NCBI GenBank assembly: GCA_900314715.1
Contig: OMWI01000002.1
Location: forward strand, 111,850-175,849
Direction of reading: 5' to 3'
Source of the DNA: an uncultured Prevotellaceae bacterium
GTDB taxonomy: Bacteria; Bacteroidota; Bacteroidia; Bacteroidales; Bacteroidaceae
Length of the DNA: 64,000 nt
Below the pieces are notes generated by a model. The model was not told where the DNA came from. It did not search any database and saw nothing but the letters and a program-made list of their open reading frames with translations. The position numbers and the translations under genes are program-made. This document shows positions 18,848 to 28,851 of the stretch, in pieces. How positions within the stretch are numbered: position 1 is the stretch's first letter; the number at the start of each line of letters is the position of its first letter.

Positions 18848-19363
18848 CTATGAATTCAGAAACTTTTGGATGACGATGGCATCAACGTAGGTGTTGCCGT
18901 TGAATGTCCATTCTTTTAGGCAAATACTTCGTGAGAATCCCAAAGATTCGAAAAGATTGAGTGAGATTTCGTTAGTGGCTTCTACGATGGCGTATAGTTG
19001 GTGCAGATGTACTACATCGTGGGCATACGACATGATTTTGCGGATGGCTGCATTGGCATAACCGAGATTGCGACACCCGTCTTTGATGACGATACCGATT
19101 TCCGCACGTTGATGTTGAGGAGAGAAATTCACCAAATCCACGATTCCTACCGTTTCGCCTTGTTCATTGTCAATCATCATCCTTACTTCCTTATCTGTGT
19201 AGATGTCGCCCGAAGCATGAGCGATGTAATCGTGTAATACATAGCGAGAGTAGGGCACATTGTTAGTTCCCACATGCCAGATACTTGAATCGTTCTCGAT
19301 TTGGTACAGCAAATCAAGGTCTTCTGGTTCCATTGCCCTGAGTTTCACTATTGGTAAGTTCAT
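18848..19363 (-). CDS. GNAT-family N-acetyltransferase (RimJ/RimL-like)
   Basis: The product has 171 residues with the GNAT fold: VKLRAMEPEDLDLLYQIEND at the start, AEIGIVIKDGCRNLGYANAAIRKIMSYA (acetyl-CoA pyrophosphate loop region) and NEISLNLFESLGFSR near the end. It transfers an acetyl group to an amine; the acceptor is unknown. Its ATG overlaps the stop of the upstream glycosyltransferase gene (TCAT on the plus strand), so it is the last gene of a minus-strand operon. Confidence 0.85.
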   Translation of the reverse strand: MNLPIVKLRAMEPEDLDLLYQIENDSSIWHVGTNNVPYSRYVLHDYIAHASGDIYTDKEVRMMIDNEQGETVGIVDLVNFSPQHQRAEIGIVIKDGCRNLGYANAAIRKIMSYAHDVVHLHQLYAIVEATNEISLNLFESLGFSRSICLKEWTFNGNTYVDAIVIQKFLNS

Positions 19364-20550
19364 TGGATAATCTCTTCTTCGGTGATGATAGTTTTTATGT
19401 TGTCGTGATAGGTAGCCAACGTGATATGTCCTTGAGGTTGGGTGGAGAATATTTCCAATATCCGCTCAAAAGGATAGGCGTTGATGTCGTAGATGATATA
19501 GGTCTTTTCGTTAGTTTTGATGGACAAGTCATGATGTCCATTCGGTTTGGTTTCGGCATCTCCAACGTAATACGTAGCATTCAATCCTTTTGATAGAATC
19601 AATTCCTGGCAATTCTTCAATGCCGTTTCCTGTCCGATAAAAATATATTGAGGAAGGGTAGTGTCGTGCTTCATCATCCCCAATGACTTTTTCACCTTTG
19701 CAATTTGCATCTTGAGTAGTTCTGAGGTAGCCTTCATGTAAATGGCAATCTTGATGGGCAAACTCACGAATGCGCTGACGTGAGCATAATGCTTGCGGAA
19801 GAAGATGAGCATGGCATCATAGAACACATGAACGTATCGGAAAGACGATTTCTGCGTGCTTTCGCCTTTATAATGAAGAATCTTAATCGGAGCATACCAA
19901 CTCTCAAATCCCCCTTTCATGATACGATACGACAAGTCGATGTCTTCTCCATACATAAAGAAATCTTCGTCAAGCAATCCCACTTTGTTCAGTACTTCCC
20001 TACGAGCAAAGAAGAATGCGCCACTGACAACCTCAATCTTATTAGTTTCATTCCAAGGCAAATATCCCATGTAATAATGTCCGAAGCGTTTGCTTTTCGG
20101 AAAATGGTTGCATAGTCCCGTCATCTTACAGAAAGACACCCACGGCGTTGGCAATCCCCGTCGAGACTCCTTCGCATCCGAACCATCCGTTTTGAGCATT
20201 CTCGCTGCCATTGCCCCAGCATGAGGATGACTATCCATGAATGCTATGGCTTCTTTCAACGTATGTTCGCCGACAATGGTATCAGGATTCAGCAACAATA
20301 CATACTCGCTTTCACTTTGTCGGATAGCGATGTTGTTGGCACGTGCAAATCCTAAGTTATGGTTACTATTGATGAAATGAACCCACGGGAATCGGGATGT
20401 GAGATATGGAACAGAGCCGTCTTTCGAGTGATTGTCAACCACAAACACCTCTGCATCTACGTCTTGCATGGCCCGCTTCAATGAAACGAGACATTGCTCC
20501 ACGTAAAACTTCACGTTGTAATTGACAATGACGACCGTTAGTTTGTTCAT
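19360..20550 (-). CDS. family 2 glycosyltransferase with a C-terminal extension
   Basis: The product has 396 residues from the ATG at 20550, which begins MNKLTVVIVNYNVKFY; upstream in-frame starts are less likely. GT-A motifs are visible: AEVFVVDNHSKDGS, NHNLGFARANNIAI, LLLNPDTIV and EDIDLSYRI. The enzyme probably adds a sugar to a rhamnan-like or surface polysaccharide. The last roughly 95 residues (from YIFIGQETALKN) are outside the GT2 fold and not recognised. The start overlaps the stop of the membrane-protein gene upstream by 3 bases. Confidence 0.85.
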   Translation of the reverse strand: MNKLTVVIVNYNVKFYVEQCLVSLKRAMQDVDAEVFVVDNHSKDGSVPYLTSRFPWVHFINSNHNLGFARANNIAIRQSESEYVLLLNPDTIVGEHTLKEAIAFMDSHPHAGAMAARMLKTDGSDAKESRRGLPTPWVSFCKMTGLCNHFPKSKRFGHYYMGYLPWNETNKIEVVSGAFFFARREVLNKVGLLDEDFFMYGEDIDLSYRIMKGGFESWYAPIKILHYKGESTQKSSFRYVHVFYDAMLIFFRKHYAHVSAFVSLPIKIAIYMKATSELLKMQIAKVKKSLGMMKHDTTLPQYIFIGQETALKNCQELILSKGLNATYYVGDAETKPNGHHDLSIKTNEKTYIIYDINAYPFERILEIFSTQPQGHITLATYHDNIKTIITEEEIIQ

Positions 20551-20966
20551 CCCTCTACATCCGATTGACACCTATCCATGGTAGGTATGACAAAAAACAT
20601 ACACAAAAACAACATGATGCCCAGATAGCCGAACGCCACATTCATATAGAAATAATATAAAAGAACATTCGTGAGCATGGGAATGGCCAAAAGATATAAA
20701 CGTAACATTCCCCAAGGAAGCAAAGCCTTTTCTTTTCTTTCCACTAATTTGGCATGGATGCGCTTGATTTTAAACAATCCCAAAGCTAATGGGATAGCGC
20801 CAAGCGTGACGATTTCCATCATGGTCAAGAAGACGAACTCTGAACTTTTCGACTCTGTGAATACACCAGTCGGAAAGATGTTGGTCTCGAACAAGATGAC
20901 CAACAATAAAACCGTTGCTATTGACATACAGAAATATGCCATCATTTTCTTTTGAACCTTTTCCAT
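20547..20966 (-). CDS. small membrane protein, four predicted helices
   Basis: The product has 139 residues with hydrophobic segments at about 9-30, 44-62, 87-107 and 110-130, separated by a basic loop (KIKRIHAKLVERKEKA). I recognise no family. It sits between recR and the GT2 gene with a 1-base gap and a 3-base overlap respectively, so it is co-translated with them. The ATG at 20966 is used because the alternative at 20978 would overlap recR. Confidence 0.7.
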   Translation of the reverse strand: MEKVQKKMMAYFCMSIATVLLLVILFETNIFPTGVFTESKSSEFVFLTMMEIVTLGAIPLALGLFKIKRIHAKLVERKEKALLPWGMLRLYLLAIPMLTNVLLYYFYMNVAFGYLGIMLFLCMFFVIPTMDRCQSDVEG

Positions 20967-20967
20967 A

Positions 20968-21579
20968 TCAATTACCAAATGGAGTCCTGTTTAATATTGA
21001 ACGCCCCAGTGTTACCTCATCCGTATATTCCAACTCGTTGCCTACGGAAATGCCACGAGCAATAACACTGAGTTTCACATGCGTATGCGCTAACTTGCGA
21101 GATATATAGAAATTGGTGGTATCGCCTTCCATCGTTGGACTCAAAGCCAAAATAACCTCATTGATATTGCCCGATTCCACACGTTTTACCAATGAGGCAA
21201 TTTCGATATCGTTGGGACCGATACCATCCATTGGTGAAATGATACCACCCAATACGTGATAGAGACCATGAAACTGTTGTGTGTTTTCCACCGCCATCAC
21301 GTCTTGTATGTTTTCTACCACGCAAATCAGCGAAGTATCCCGCTTGTGGTCAGAGCAGATAGGGCAGATATCCGTGTCGCTGATGTTATGGCAAACACTA
21401 CAATACTTTACTTCGTGTGCCATCTTCACCATCGACTCGGCAAATCCGTCTACCTCTTCCTTGGGCTGTCGCAATAAATGTAACACCAAGCGCAAGGCAG
21501 TCTTGCGCCCGATGCCAGGCAATTTGGAAAACTCCGTGACAGCCTTCTCCAACAACTGTGAGGGATATTGTTGTTCCAT
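20968..21579 (-). CDS. recR: recombination mediator RecR
   Basis: The product has 203 residues. An N-terminal HhH ([20 protein letters not shown]) is followed by the zinc finger C60, C63, C72, C75 and a Toprim domain ([33 protein letters not shown]). RecR works with RecO/RecF to load RecA at gaps. Its start overlaps the cstA stop by one base. Confidence 0.95.
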   Translation of the reverse strand: MEQQYPSQLLEKAVTEFSKLPGIGRKTALRLVLHLLRQPKEEVDGFAESMVKMAHEVKYCSVCHNISDTDICPICSDHKRDTSLICVVENIQDVMAVENTQQFHGLYHVLGGIISPMDGIGPNDIEIASLVKRVESGNINEVILALSPTMEGDTTNFYISRKLAHTHVKLSVIARGISVGNELEYTDEVTLGRSILNRTPFGN

Positions 21580-23087
21580 TATTTCATTACCTTACGATAC
21601 CAACTATAGAACCATACGAGGGCGATAACTAAGACTACCGCACTTCCAGTATATGATATCGTGGAATTCAATCCGAATGCCTGCTTTGAAATGAGGAGGA
21701 ACGTAGAACAAACCACCGTCATGAACAAGGCAGGTATTAACGTGATGTAGAAATTCTTCTTTTGTTGAACGAGGTAAACGGTAATGGTCCACAACGTGAA
21801 CACGCTCAACGTTTGGTTTGCCCATCCGAAATATTGCCAAATCACATTGAAACCATTTGGATTTTGCATCTGCCAAATCAACAAGGCAATGGCACATCCA
21901 AACATTGGGATACTGATTGCCAAACGCTTGGAGATGGAACGCTGTTCAATTCCGATAGCCTCAGCTACAATCAGACGAGCACTACGGAATGCCGTATCGC
22001 CACTGGTAATAGGAGCTGCCACAACACCTAACATGGCAAGAATACCACCGAATACACCTAACCAACCATTACAAATGTGATTCACCACAGAGGGAGCGTC
22101 GAAGAATTGCAACAATGTCTTACCGCCATCTACTTGTGACGTAAACTGTTGTACTACATCTGCACTTACTAATTCTTTCCATCCACCATAATAGAAGAAA
22201 TACATGGAAACGGTAGCCCATATCAAAGCAACGATACCTTCAGTAATCATGGCACCGTAGAATATAGGACGTCCCCATCTCTCAGTCTTCATGCAACGAG
22301 ACATCAATGGACTTTGTGTTGCATGGAAACCACTGATTGCACCACATGCGATGGTGATGAAGAGACATGGGAAGATAGGATTCTTGCCGATAAATGAATC
22401 ATTTCCCAACCATGCAGGATTATCGTTGAAGTTGTATTCTGAGAGGTCTGACCACAATTCGGGAATGTTTGGCATCTTGATAAACAATCCAATCAACAAT
22501 GCCAAAGCCATGAACAAGAGCGAGAAGGCAAACAAGGGATAAACCTTACCGATAATCTTGTCGATAGGCATCATCGTGGCTATGATGTAATAAACGAAGA
22601 TGATGATAATCCAAATTATCTTGGTGCTATAGATGTTTGCCAAGATAATGGCAGGACTATATACGAAGACAACGCCCACCATCATCAATAATAAAACGGA
22701 GAATACCAACATGATGCTTTTGGTAGTCTTGCCTAAATAATGACCAACCAATTCAGGTTGTCCGCATCCTTCATGACGAAGACTCAACATTCCAGTTAGA
22801 TAATCGTGGGTAGCACCGGCAAAGATACATCCCAACACAATCCATAAATAGGCGATAGGTCCATACCATGCACCCATGATGGCACCGAAGATAGGCCCAG
22901 TACCAGCAATGTTAAGGAATTGAATCATGAAAATCTTCCAACCAGGAAGAACGATGTAATCTACTCCGTCTGCCTTTGAAATAGCAGGTGTCGTTCGGTC
23001 GTCTGGATGAAACACTCTTTCTACATACTTGCCATATAACAAGTAACCAGCAACCAAGACTATTAATGCAATAGTAAAAGAAATCAT
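21579..23087 (-). CDS. cstA: carbon starvation protein CstA, short form
   Basis: The 502-residue polytopic protein has the CstA N-terminal domain: [38 protein letters not shown], and [19 protein letters not shown]. CstA is an inner-membrane transporter for peptides or pyruvate induced under carbon limitation. The protein is about 200 residues shorter than E. coli CstA, the form usual in Bacteroidetes. It leads a cstA-recR-membrane protein-GT2-GNAT run with overlaps throughout. Confidence 0.92.
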   Translation of the reverse strand: MISFTIALIVLVAGYLLYGKYVERVFHPDDRTTPAISKADGVDYIVLPGWKIFMIQFLNIAGTGPIFGAIMGAWYGPIAYLWIVLGCIFAGATHDYLTGMLSLRHEGCGQPELVGHYLGKTTKSIMLVFSVLLLMMVGVVFVYSPAIILANIYSTKIIWIIIIFVYYIIATMMPIDKIIGKVYPLFAFSLLFMALALLIGLFIKMPNIPELWSDLSEYNFNDNPAWLGNDSFIGKNPIFPCLFITIACGAISGFHATQSPLMSRCMKTERWGRPIFYGAMITEGIVALIWATVSMYFFYYGGWKELVSADVVQQFTSQVDGGKTLLQFFDAPSVVNHICNGWLGVFGGILAMLGVVAAPITSGDTAFRSARLIVAEAIGIEQRSISKRLAISIPMFGCAIALLIWQMQNPNGFNVIWQYFGWANQTLSVFTLWTITVYLVQQKKNFYITLIPALFMTVVCSTFLLISKQAFGLNSTISYTGSAVVLVIALVWFYSWYRKVMK

Positions 23088-23130
23088 TTTTTAAGTGTTA
23101 TTTAATATATGTGTATATGTGATTGCAAAA

Positions 23131-24657
23131 TCAATGATTGAGATGATTCACGTATTTTACGGGTTCGACAGTTGTCTTTAAGACATCAGCAATGTCTTGA
23201 GGCTTGAACTTTACGGGACCCTTCATGAATTCGGGTATATTGTAACTCTTCATCAGTTGACGGTGATAATCAGGATCGGCACTCGGTAACTCGAAAGGTT
23301 TCGCACCCTTTCCGTTCTTGTCTACATGTGCAATAAATGGGCGCGTAAATACGCCATCCGTCCTGCGTGATGAGAAGATAATCCACTTACCGTTGCTCGA
23401 CCAAGTATGATAACTCTCAACGTTGTTGGAATTACACTCAGTCATCGGACGAGCTTCCATTGTTTCCAAGTCTATCATCCACAAGTCGGCATCCCTATGC
23501 CAAATATGGAAACATCCCCATCCGCCAAGTGTGAAAAGCAAATACCTTCCATCGGGAGAGATACGAGGAATTGTTGCACTCTTCGACATTCCTGCTGCAT
23601 CGAATACCAATTCCTTTTCACCGAACTCGCGTGTTTCGGGATTAAAACTCTTTCTGTATATGCTATATTTAATTTCCTGTGCTCGTCTAATAGCTTCTGC
23701 CGTAGATACCGTATCGTTCTCGTATTCAAAATGAGCACTACAAAAATAGAGCATCTTACCATCGGGAGCCCAGAATGGGAATATCTCAAACTCTTGTGGG
23801 TCGTTCTCCACATTCATCACTTCATTTCTGTCTATATCATATACAATTAGGTCGCTTTCAGAATCTAACACCTCAATCTTGTTGATGTCGCGGGTATGGA
23901 AACTCTGCATGGTCTTGTTGGTAGAATATGCAATCAACTTCAACCACGGGTGCCATGAAGGATAAACACCAGCAGAAAGGATAGAGTCGTTGGCCATGTT
24001 AACCTTCTTGATGTTTCCGTCGTAAGCCACAACCGTACCGCCACTCTTCTGACGTGCATGGAATTGGAACCTGTTAGGGTTTTGCAATTGGTAATTATGA
24101 CAATTGATGCATTGGCCATTTACTTCGTCGCCAATCAACATGTTATCGTAAATCACGCTTTCGTCATAGTTTTCCAAGCATCTTTGGTTGATGGTCAGTT
24201 CCTCATACGTCACGTATGAAGGCGAAATCAGACGATAACTGATATATGAGTCTATTGAGTCTGGTGAAACGTATATCTTGAAAGGCCTGAATTTCGTCCA
24301 CGTTTCATTATCTTTGTTTTGCCAATACACCTCAACCAGAATGGCGGAACCTTTTGCCTTTTCGGTGAGTGATTTCCATGCATCCATTTCGGGTTGTGCT
24401 TTCAATCCACCGCAAACAATCTCCTCGTTACCAAAAGAATAACGAGTTACCATGTCTTTCACTGGTGCAGCAACCTTTTCTACTTGCAATTCGAAAGATA
24501 GGGGAGCAATATTGACGGGGATAGTCACGTCTTGATAGGTGGGATAGATAGGTGCTATGTTGTTACTCGTGGTAAAAGTGTCGGGAATACTTGTTCGATT
24601 ACAAGCTACGAGGCACAACACAACGATTATCGACAGTATATAATGAATCTTTTTCAT
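23131..24657 (-). CDS. TolB-like beta-propeller lipoprotein with a c-type heme motif
   Basis: The product has 508 residues from the ATG at 24657, where the lipoprotein signal begins (lipobox LVAC, Cys 19). Residues 183-187 form one CxxCH heme-attachment site (GQCINCHNYQ). The remainder has WD40/TolB-type blades (FPFWAPDGKMLYFCSA, TIPRISPDGRYLLFTLG, YHTWSSNGKWIIFSSRR). The inferred location is the periplasmic face. It follows a DUF6057-like membrane gene by 4 bases; the pair may act together, but the role is unknown. A longer frame from 24726 would start inside the upstream gene. Confidence 0.75.
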   Translation of the reverse strand: MKKIHYILSIIVVLCLVACNRTSIPDTFTTSNNIAPIYPTYQDVTIPVNIAPLSFELQVEKVAAPVKDMVTRYSFGNEEIVCGGLKAQPEMDAWKSLTEKAKGSAILVEVYWQNKDNETWTKFRPFKIYVSPDSIDSYISYRLISPSYVTYEELTINQRCLENYDESVIYDNMLIGDEVNGQCINCHNYQLQNPNRFQFHARQKSGGTVVAYDGNIKKVNMANDSILSAGVYPSWHPWLKLIAYSTNKTMQSFHTRDINKIEVLDSESDLIVYDIDRNEVMNVENDPQEFEIFPFWAPDGKMLYFCSAHFEYENDTVSTAEAIRRAQEIKYSIYRKSFNPETREFGEKELVFDAAGMSKSATIPRISPDGRYLLFTLGGWGCFHIWHRDADLWMIDLETMEARPMTECNSNNVESYHTWSSNGKWIIFSSRRTDGVFTRPFIAHVDKNGKGAKPFELPSADPDYHRQLMKSYNIPEFMKGPVKFKPQDIADVLKTTVEPVKYVNHLNH

Positions 24658-24661
24658 CTGC

Positions 24662-26554
24662 TTAATAAGATTTTTGGTTGCGAGTAAAGAAATATTCAAA
24701 GTAGAACGTACCACCGAAGCGGTCATACATCAATGGTTTCATTTGCTCTTCTGTCATTCCAGCATGTGTTTGGGCCGCCGCCATGAAGTCGTTATAAGAA
24801 TCTACTACATCCTTATCGAATGGCATCTTACTGATATCAATCTTGTTTTCGAGATGTCCATAGAGATAAGCGGCCTCTTGGTAATGCTTCGGCATGTGTT
24901 TGTCAGGATGCAAAGTTGCATAATGGAAGAAGCGTGGCCAGAAGATATCTATGTCTTTCATCTGTAATGCAGCCAAGAGAGTCTGTTCTTGGAACATGGG
25001 ATTCTTTCCGTCAGAATGAGCGAATGTGTTCAAGAGATAAATCTCTATCAAGGTGTTGTCGCTTGTCAATACATCTTCCGGACTTAACATGTTAAAGATT
25101 GGCCCTAATTCCTTATCTTTCTTTATCAAGGCTGGATTTTTCACCATTGGCTCATATTTTTCTGCCCATTCAGCATAGTATTTCGTCTTCTTCAAGATGT
25201 CGATGTACTTTTTTGCCACAACGTATTCGCCATTGACCAAAGAGCATTTGAGCATGTACTTGAAATATTCTATGCGCCATCCAAATTCAACACCATCTTC
25301 CAAACACCAACGATAACAGAAATTTGTCTGTCCATAATGCAGATAAAGCATCTTGCCACCTGTCTGTGTCATTCTTACAGAGAAGGGAGCAACGCAACGC
25401 TTGTCGCCATTTTTAAATAGGTACATCTCATCACCTTGTCTACCTTCACGGAACAAAGCGAGATTCTTCATCATCCACATCATTCTCGTAGGTTCTTCCC
25501 AATTACGAGCCATGTCTATGATACCATCCCAATCAAGGTTCTCTGCACAATGGTTCATCTCCAATTCGGTATGGAAGTTCTTATCCTTATACCAGAAGTG
25601 ATAAGTAGCGAAAACGATAATGGCCAATGCGAATATTTGAGAGATAGCCCACACGTTTATGCGCTTTACCGTTGTCTGTCGGTTCTTGCTAAATAGTAAA
25701 CTGGCAACGATAACGAAGGCAACCAATAAATAAAAAGGAATGTAATAGGCATAATAGTCATCATCGATGCGGAATAAAGGCAATCCTGTCCAGTAGATAT
25801 TGATGATGTTGGTTTCGTAGAAGACCATTCTATAATAGAACAATGGTATTGCTGCAATGGCTAATACCGCTACGATGGAGTTGATGACCTTTTGCGTCAT
25901 GTTCATCTCCGCTAATTTCCATGTGATGACACCCATTCCCAATGCGGCAAGTAATCCGTAAAAACCAAACAAGGGATAGGCAATCAGCGTGGAAATAATA
26001 ATAAATAATGTGTGGAGATAGTATTTGTTTGGTAAACTACGATAAGCCCAAATCAATGCGGTTACGACAGACATGCCTATCGTAGAAGCAAAGTAATAAC
26101 CACGCATCTTGAGATAGAAAAGCCAATATCCTATCATGAAATCGGCAATCACCAATATCGCCACGGGAACAAGCACGGCAACAATCCACTTGTTGGGAAT
26201 GTTGAATGCTTTCTTGGTGAGCCACATCAGCAATGCCCACCATAAGCAAAGGAACAATACGCCTATCCATTGGTGATAGAAATATTGCGTGAAATAGGTT
26301 CCCAACCATGTAAGCATTCCACCCGATGACACCATACATTGCTTGAAGAATAGGGGAGTGTAAAGGAATAAGTTGTACTCTTGAATCTTGAAAAGCAACG
26401 CATGTTCATACGTTAGCATGACTATACCCAATATCACTAATATGGCAAGCGGCAACAAGAGGGATAATATTCGCAAAGAAGAGTCGGTAATGACTCTTTC
26501 TACCTTCTTTGTTTGTGCTTTTGGCGTATTTTTCTTTTTCTTGTTATTTTTCAT
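24662..26554 (-). CDS. polytopic membrane protein (DUF6057-like)
   Basis: The product has 630 residues. A Lys-rich cytoplasmic N-terminus precedes about ten hydrophobic helices (to about residue 330). A soluble, helical C-terminal domain of about 300 residues follows, with TPR-like features (FKYMLKCSLVNGEYVVAKKYIDIL). I recall this layout as DUF6057, but cannot verify it. It is followed by the heme-lipoprotein gene after 4 bases. A minus-strand TAACTTTG box lies at 26581-26588. Confidence 0.6.
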   Translation of the reverse strand: MKNNKKKKNTPKAQTKKVERVITDSSLRILSLLLPLAILVILGIVMLTYEHALLFKIQEYNLFLYTPLFFKQCMVSSGGMLTWLGTYFTQYFYHQWIGVLFLCLWWALLMWLTKKAFNIPNKWIVAVLVPVAILVIADFMIGYWLFYLKMRGYYFASTIGMSVVTALIWAYRSLPNKYYLHTLFIIISTLIAYPLFGFYGLLAALGMGVITWKLAEMNMTQKVINSIVAVLAIAAIPLFYYRMVFYETNIINIYWTGLPLFRIDDDYYAYYIPFYLLVAFVIVASLLFSKNRQTTVKRINVWAISQIFALAIIVFATYHFWYKDKNFHTELEMNHCAENLDWDGIIDMARNWEEPTRMMWMMKNLALFREGRQGDEMYLFKNGDKRCVAPFSVRMTQTGGKMLYLHYGQTNFCYRWCLEDGVEFGWRIEYFKYMLKCSLVNGEYVVAKKYIDILKKTKYYAEWAEKYEPMVKNPALIKKDKELGPIFNMLSPEDVLTSDNTLIEIYLLNTFAHSDGKNPMFQEQTLLAALQMKDIDIFWPRFFHYATLHPDKHMPKHYQEAAYLYGHLENKIDISKMPFDKDVVDSYNDFMAAAQTHAGMTEEQMKPLMYDRFGGTFYFEYFFTRNQKSY

Positions 26555-26580
26555 AACACGAATCTTTTTATTTTAATGGG

Positions 26581-26588
26581 CAAAGTTA
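26581..26588 (-). promoter_or_regulatory. -7 box of the membrane protein/heme lipoprotein operon
   Basis: CAAAGTTA on the plus strand reads TAACTTTG on the minus strand, 27 bases before the ATG at 26554. Confidence 0.5.
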
Positions 26589-26672
26589 GTAAAAATTCTT
26601 CATTGGAACAAAGCTTAGGGATATTATTTTTACGAAGAGTGGTAATGTAATATGTTCCAATTAAATCTCTTT

Positions 26673-27614
26673 TCATACAACATCCCATTCGTAAGTGTCA
26701 TAACAAATGGCGCGACCGCCAAATCCTTCTTTTTGAAAGAGCAATTGTGTGTTGAGTTCGGTGTAAGTATGTGTGGTTGACTTCCCGAAATCAAAAAACC
26801 TTAAGTCTTTATATCGTTGAAGGATGAGTTCTTCAAATAATAAGTCGAGCGCACATAATTCCTTTCCTTTTTTATTGGCAGAGATATATTGCACATGAAC
26901 CACTTGCGGAGTGATATACAGTATACATCCGCCAAGAACTAAATCTTGTTGTTGTACTAAATATAACTTTATCTCGTTAGGAAAACGACTCTTCAACAAA
27001 AGCAATTCATCCAATGAATGCACAGGACTAATATGATATTTCTCTTGGAGATTGTCGTGGAGAATTTGCCAAAATGCGGCATAGTTATCACTCTCGTAGA
27101 TAGCCAATTGATTCCTCTTTGCCTTTCTGATACCAGATTTGCGAGATTCTGGAAACGGTATGTGATGGTCGTTGACGATAGTAGACGACAAGTCTCTCGA
27201 TGTTAGTTGCGCTTGGCAACAAACTGTCAATGCGTAGAGATCTTCCTCTGCAGGAATGACGTGATAGATAGATGGTGTGGGTTTGTATTCTACGTGTTTG
27301 ATGCCCATTTGTACGAGGTAAGCATTGAGTTCCGTAAACAATTGAAAAACCATGCTCCCCGTACAATGTTCATCCATAATCAGTCCACCGTAAGTCAACC
27401 CTTGATGTGAATAAAGCGTATTGCCTACGATGTTGGCTGGTAATAAAGCGTATATACGATTCTTTCTGAAAAACACCAAAGAACAATCCTCGAATCTATC
27501 TTGATGATAGTCCATATAATTGCGGTCGATGAGGAATGTTCCATTCTTCGACCTTGCAACAAACTGATTCCATGCATCAGCCAACGATGGATTGTATCTC
27601 TGAATGTCAAACAT
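26673..27614 (-). CDS. FemAB/GNAT-like acyltransferase family protein
   Basis: The product has 313 residues from the ATG at 27614, which overlaps the rmlB stop by one base (TAATG). Blocks typical of FemAB-like double-GNAT proteins are visible: WNQFVARSKNGTFLIDRNYMDYHQDRFED, SGIRKAKRN, VLGGCILYI, and CALDLLFEELILQRYKDLRFFDFGKS. Such proteins often sit in cell-surface polysaccharide clusters and transfer an amino acid or acyl group. The linkage to rmlB suggests a role with a dTDP-sugar or surface glycan. Confidence 0.65.
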   Translation of the reverse strand: MFDIQRYNPSLADAWNQFVARSKNGTFLIDRNYMDYHQDRFEDCSLVFFRKNRIYALLPANIVGNTLYSHQGLTYGGLIMDEHCTGSMVFQLFTELNAYLVQMGIKHVEYKPTPSIYHVIPAEEDLYALTVCCQAQLTSRDLSSTIVNDHHIPFPESRKSGIRKAKRNQLAIYESDNYAAFWQILHDNLQEKYHISPVHSLDELLLLKSRFPNEIKLYLVQQQDLVLGGCILYITPQVVHVQYISANKKGKELCALDLLFEELILQRYKDLRFFDFGKSTTHTYTELNTQLLFQKEGFGGRAICYDTYEWDVV

Positions 27615-28762
27615 TATCTGTTTCCGTACATTTCTTCGTAATACTTTTGATAATCGCCACTGGTAACGTCTGCAATCCAGTCTTGGTTTTCCAGATTCCA
27701 CTTGATGGTCTTCACGATACCTTGGGCAAACATCGTTTCTGGATACCATCCCAATTCATTCTTGATTTTCGTTGGGTCGATAGCATAACGCATGTCATGT
27801 CCAAGTCTGTCTGTAACGAATGTTATCAAGTCGTCGTTAATCCAATCAATACGAATCTCACCGTTATCATCTAATTCTTGTTTCTTCAATACCTTACGCA
27901 ATTCCTTGTTCTCTTCCATCATGTCGTGAATCGTCTTGATGGTGAGTTTCACGATGTCGATGTTCTTCATTTCATTATGTCCACCAACATTGTAAACTTC
28001 CCCGTCCTTGCCTTCACGCAATACCAAGTCGATAGCTTTGCAATGGTCTTCCACATAGAGCCAATCGCGAACATTCTCGCCTTTTCCGTACACGGGAAGT
28101 TGCTTACCAGAAAGGATATTGTTGATGATTAATGGGATTAATTTCTCTGGAAAATGATAAGGGCCATAGTTGTTTGAGCAACGAGTGATGGTTACTGGCA
28201 TGTGATAGGTATCGTGATAAGCCATGACAATCATGTCGGCAGCTGTCTTTGATGCACTATAGGGACTATGAGGACAAAGGGGAGTTTCTTCCGTGAAGTA
28301 TCCCTCTGCACCTAATGAACCATACACTTCATCCGTTGCCACTTGGTGGAATCGCTTTCCTTCTTTCCAAATGGGATAACCATCATCTCCCTTTCCTATT
28401 ACCCATGCCTTGCGAGCAGCATCTAAGAGGTTTTGTGTTCCGAGGATATTCACCGAGAGGAACAATTGAGGGTCTTCAATCGAACGGTCAACATGACTCT
28501 CTGCGGCAAAGTTAACCACGTAGTCAATATCGTCTTCCGCGAAGAGTTTGTCGGCTAATTCCCTGTCGCGAATGTCGCCTTTTACAAAGACGCAACGCTT
28601 TCCGTCGATGTCGTCTTTGATAGTTCCCAAATTGCCAGCGTATGTGAGTGCATCGAGAACGATAATCTTAATGTTGTCATTCACATACTTCTTGTTCAAC
28701 AAATACTTAATAAAATTTGAACCGATGAAGCCCGCAGCTCCAGTAACTAAATACGTTTTCAT
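27614..28762 (-). CDS. rmlB: dTDP-glucose 4,6-dehydratase
   Basis: The product has 382 residues of the extended SDR family: NAD-binding GAAGFIGSN near the N-terminus, AAESHVDRS, ATDEVYGSLG, active-site YSASKTAAD, and TRCSNNYGPY. It converts dTDP-glucose to dTDP-4-keto-6-deoxyglucose for rhamnose and other deoxysugars. rmlA, rmlC and rmlD are not beside it. There is a 30-residue lengthening around GDDGYPIWKEGKRFHQ, as in many Bacteroidales homologues. Confidence 0.94.
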   Translation of the reverse strand: MKTYLVTGAAGFIGSNFIKYLLNKKYVNDNIKIIVLDALTYAGNLGTIKDDIDGKRCVFVKGDIRDRELADKLFAEDDIDYVVNFAAESHVDRSIEDPQLFLSVNILGTQNLLDAARKAWVIGKGDDGYPIWKEGKRFHQVATDEVYGSLGAEGYFTEETPLCPHSPYSASKTAADMIVMAYHDTYHMPVTITRCSNNYGPYHFPEKLIPLIINNILSGKQLPVYGKGENVRDWLYVEDHCKAIDLVLREGKDGEVYNVGGHNEMKNIDIVKLTIKTIHDMMEENKELRKVLKKQELDDNGEIRIDWINDDLITFVTDRLGHDMRYAIDPTKIKNELGWYPETMFAQGIVKTIKWNLENQDWIADVTSGDYQKYYEEMYGNR

Positions 28763-28785
28763 ATTATATATATTGTTTCTTATTT

Positions 28786-28851
28786 CTAAATATATGGTTT
28801 ACGACCTCTAAACATATCGTTTAGGATGCGTAAATGATATGTTTACTATCC
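28786..28851. repeat. 22-bp tandem array D (3 units)
   Basis: Units start at 28786, 28808 and 28830, each exactly 22 bp, plus a fragment. Cores are dyads of the type TAAAC-ATATC-GTTTA. The third unit has TAAATGATATGTTTA, the same core as array A 26 kb away. The last unit covers the stop codon of the phosphodiesterase gene. Unlike the other arrays, this one lies between two genes on the same strand. Confidence 0.8.
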
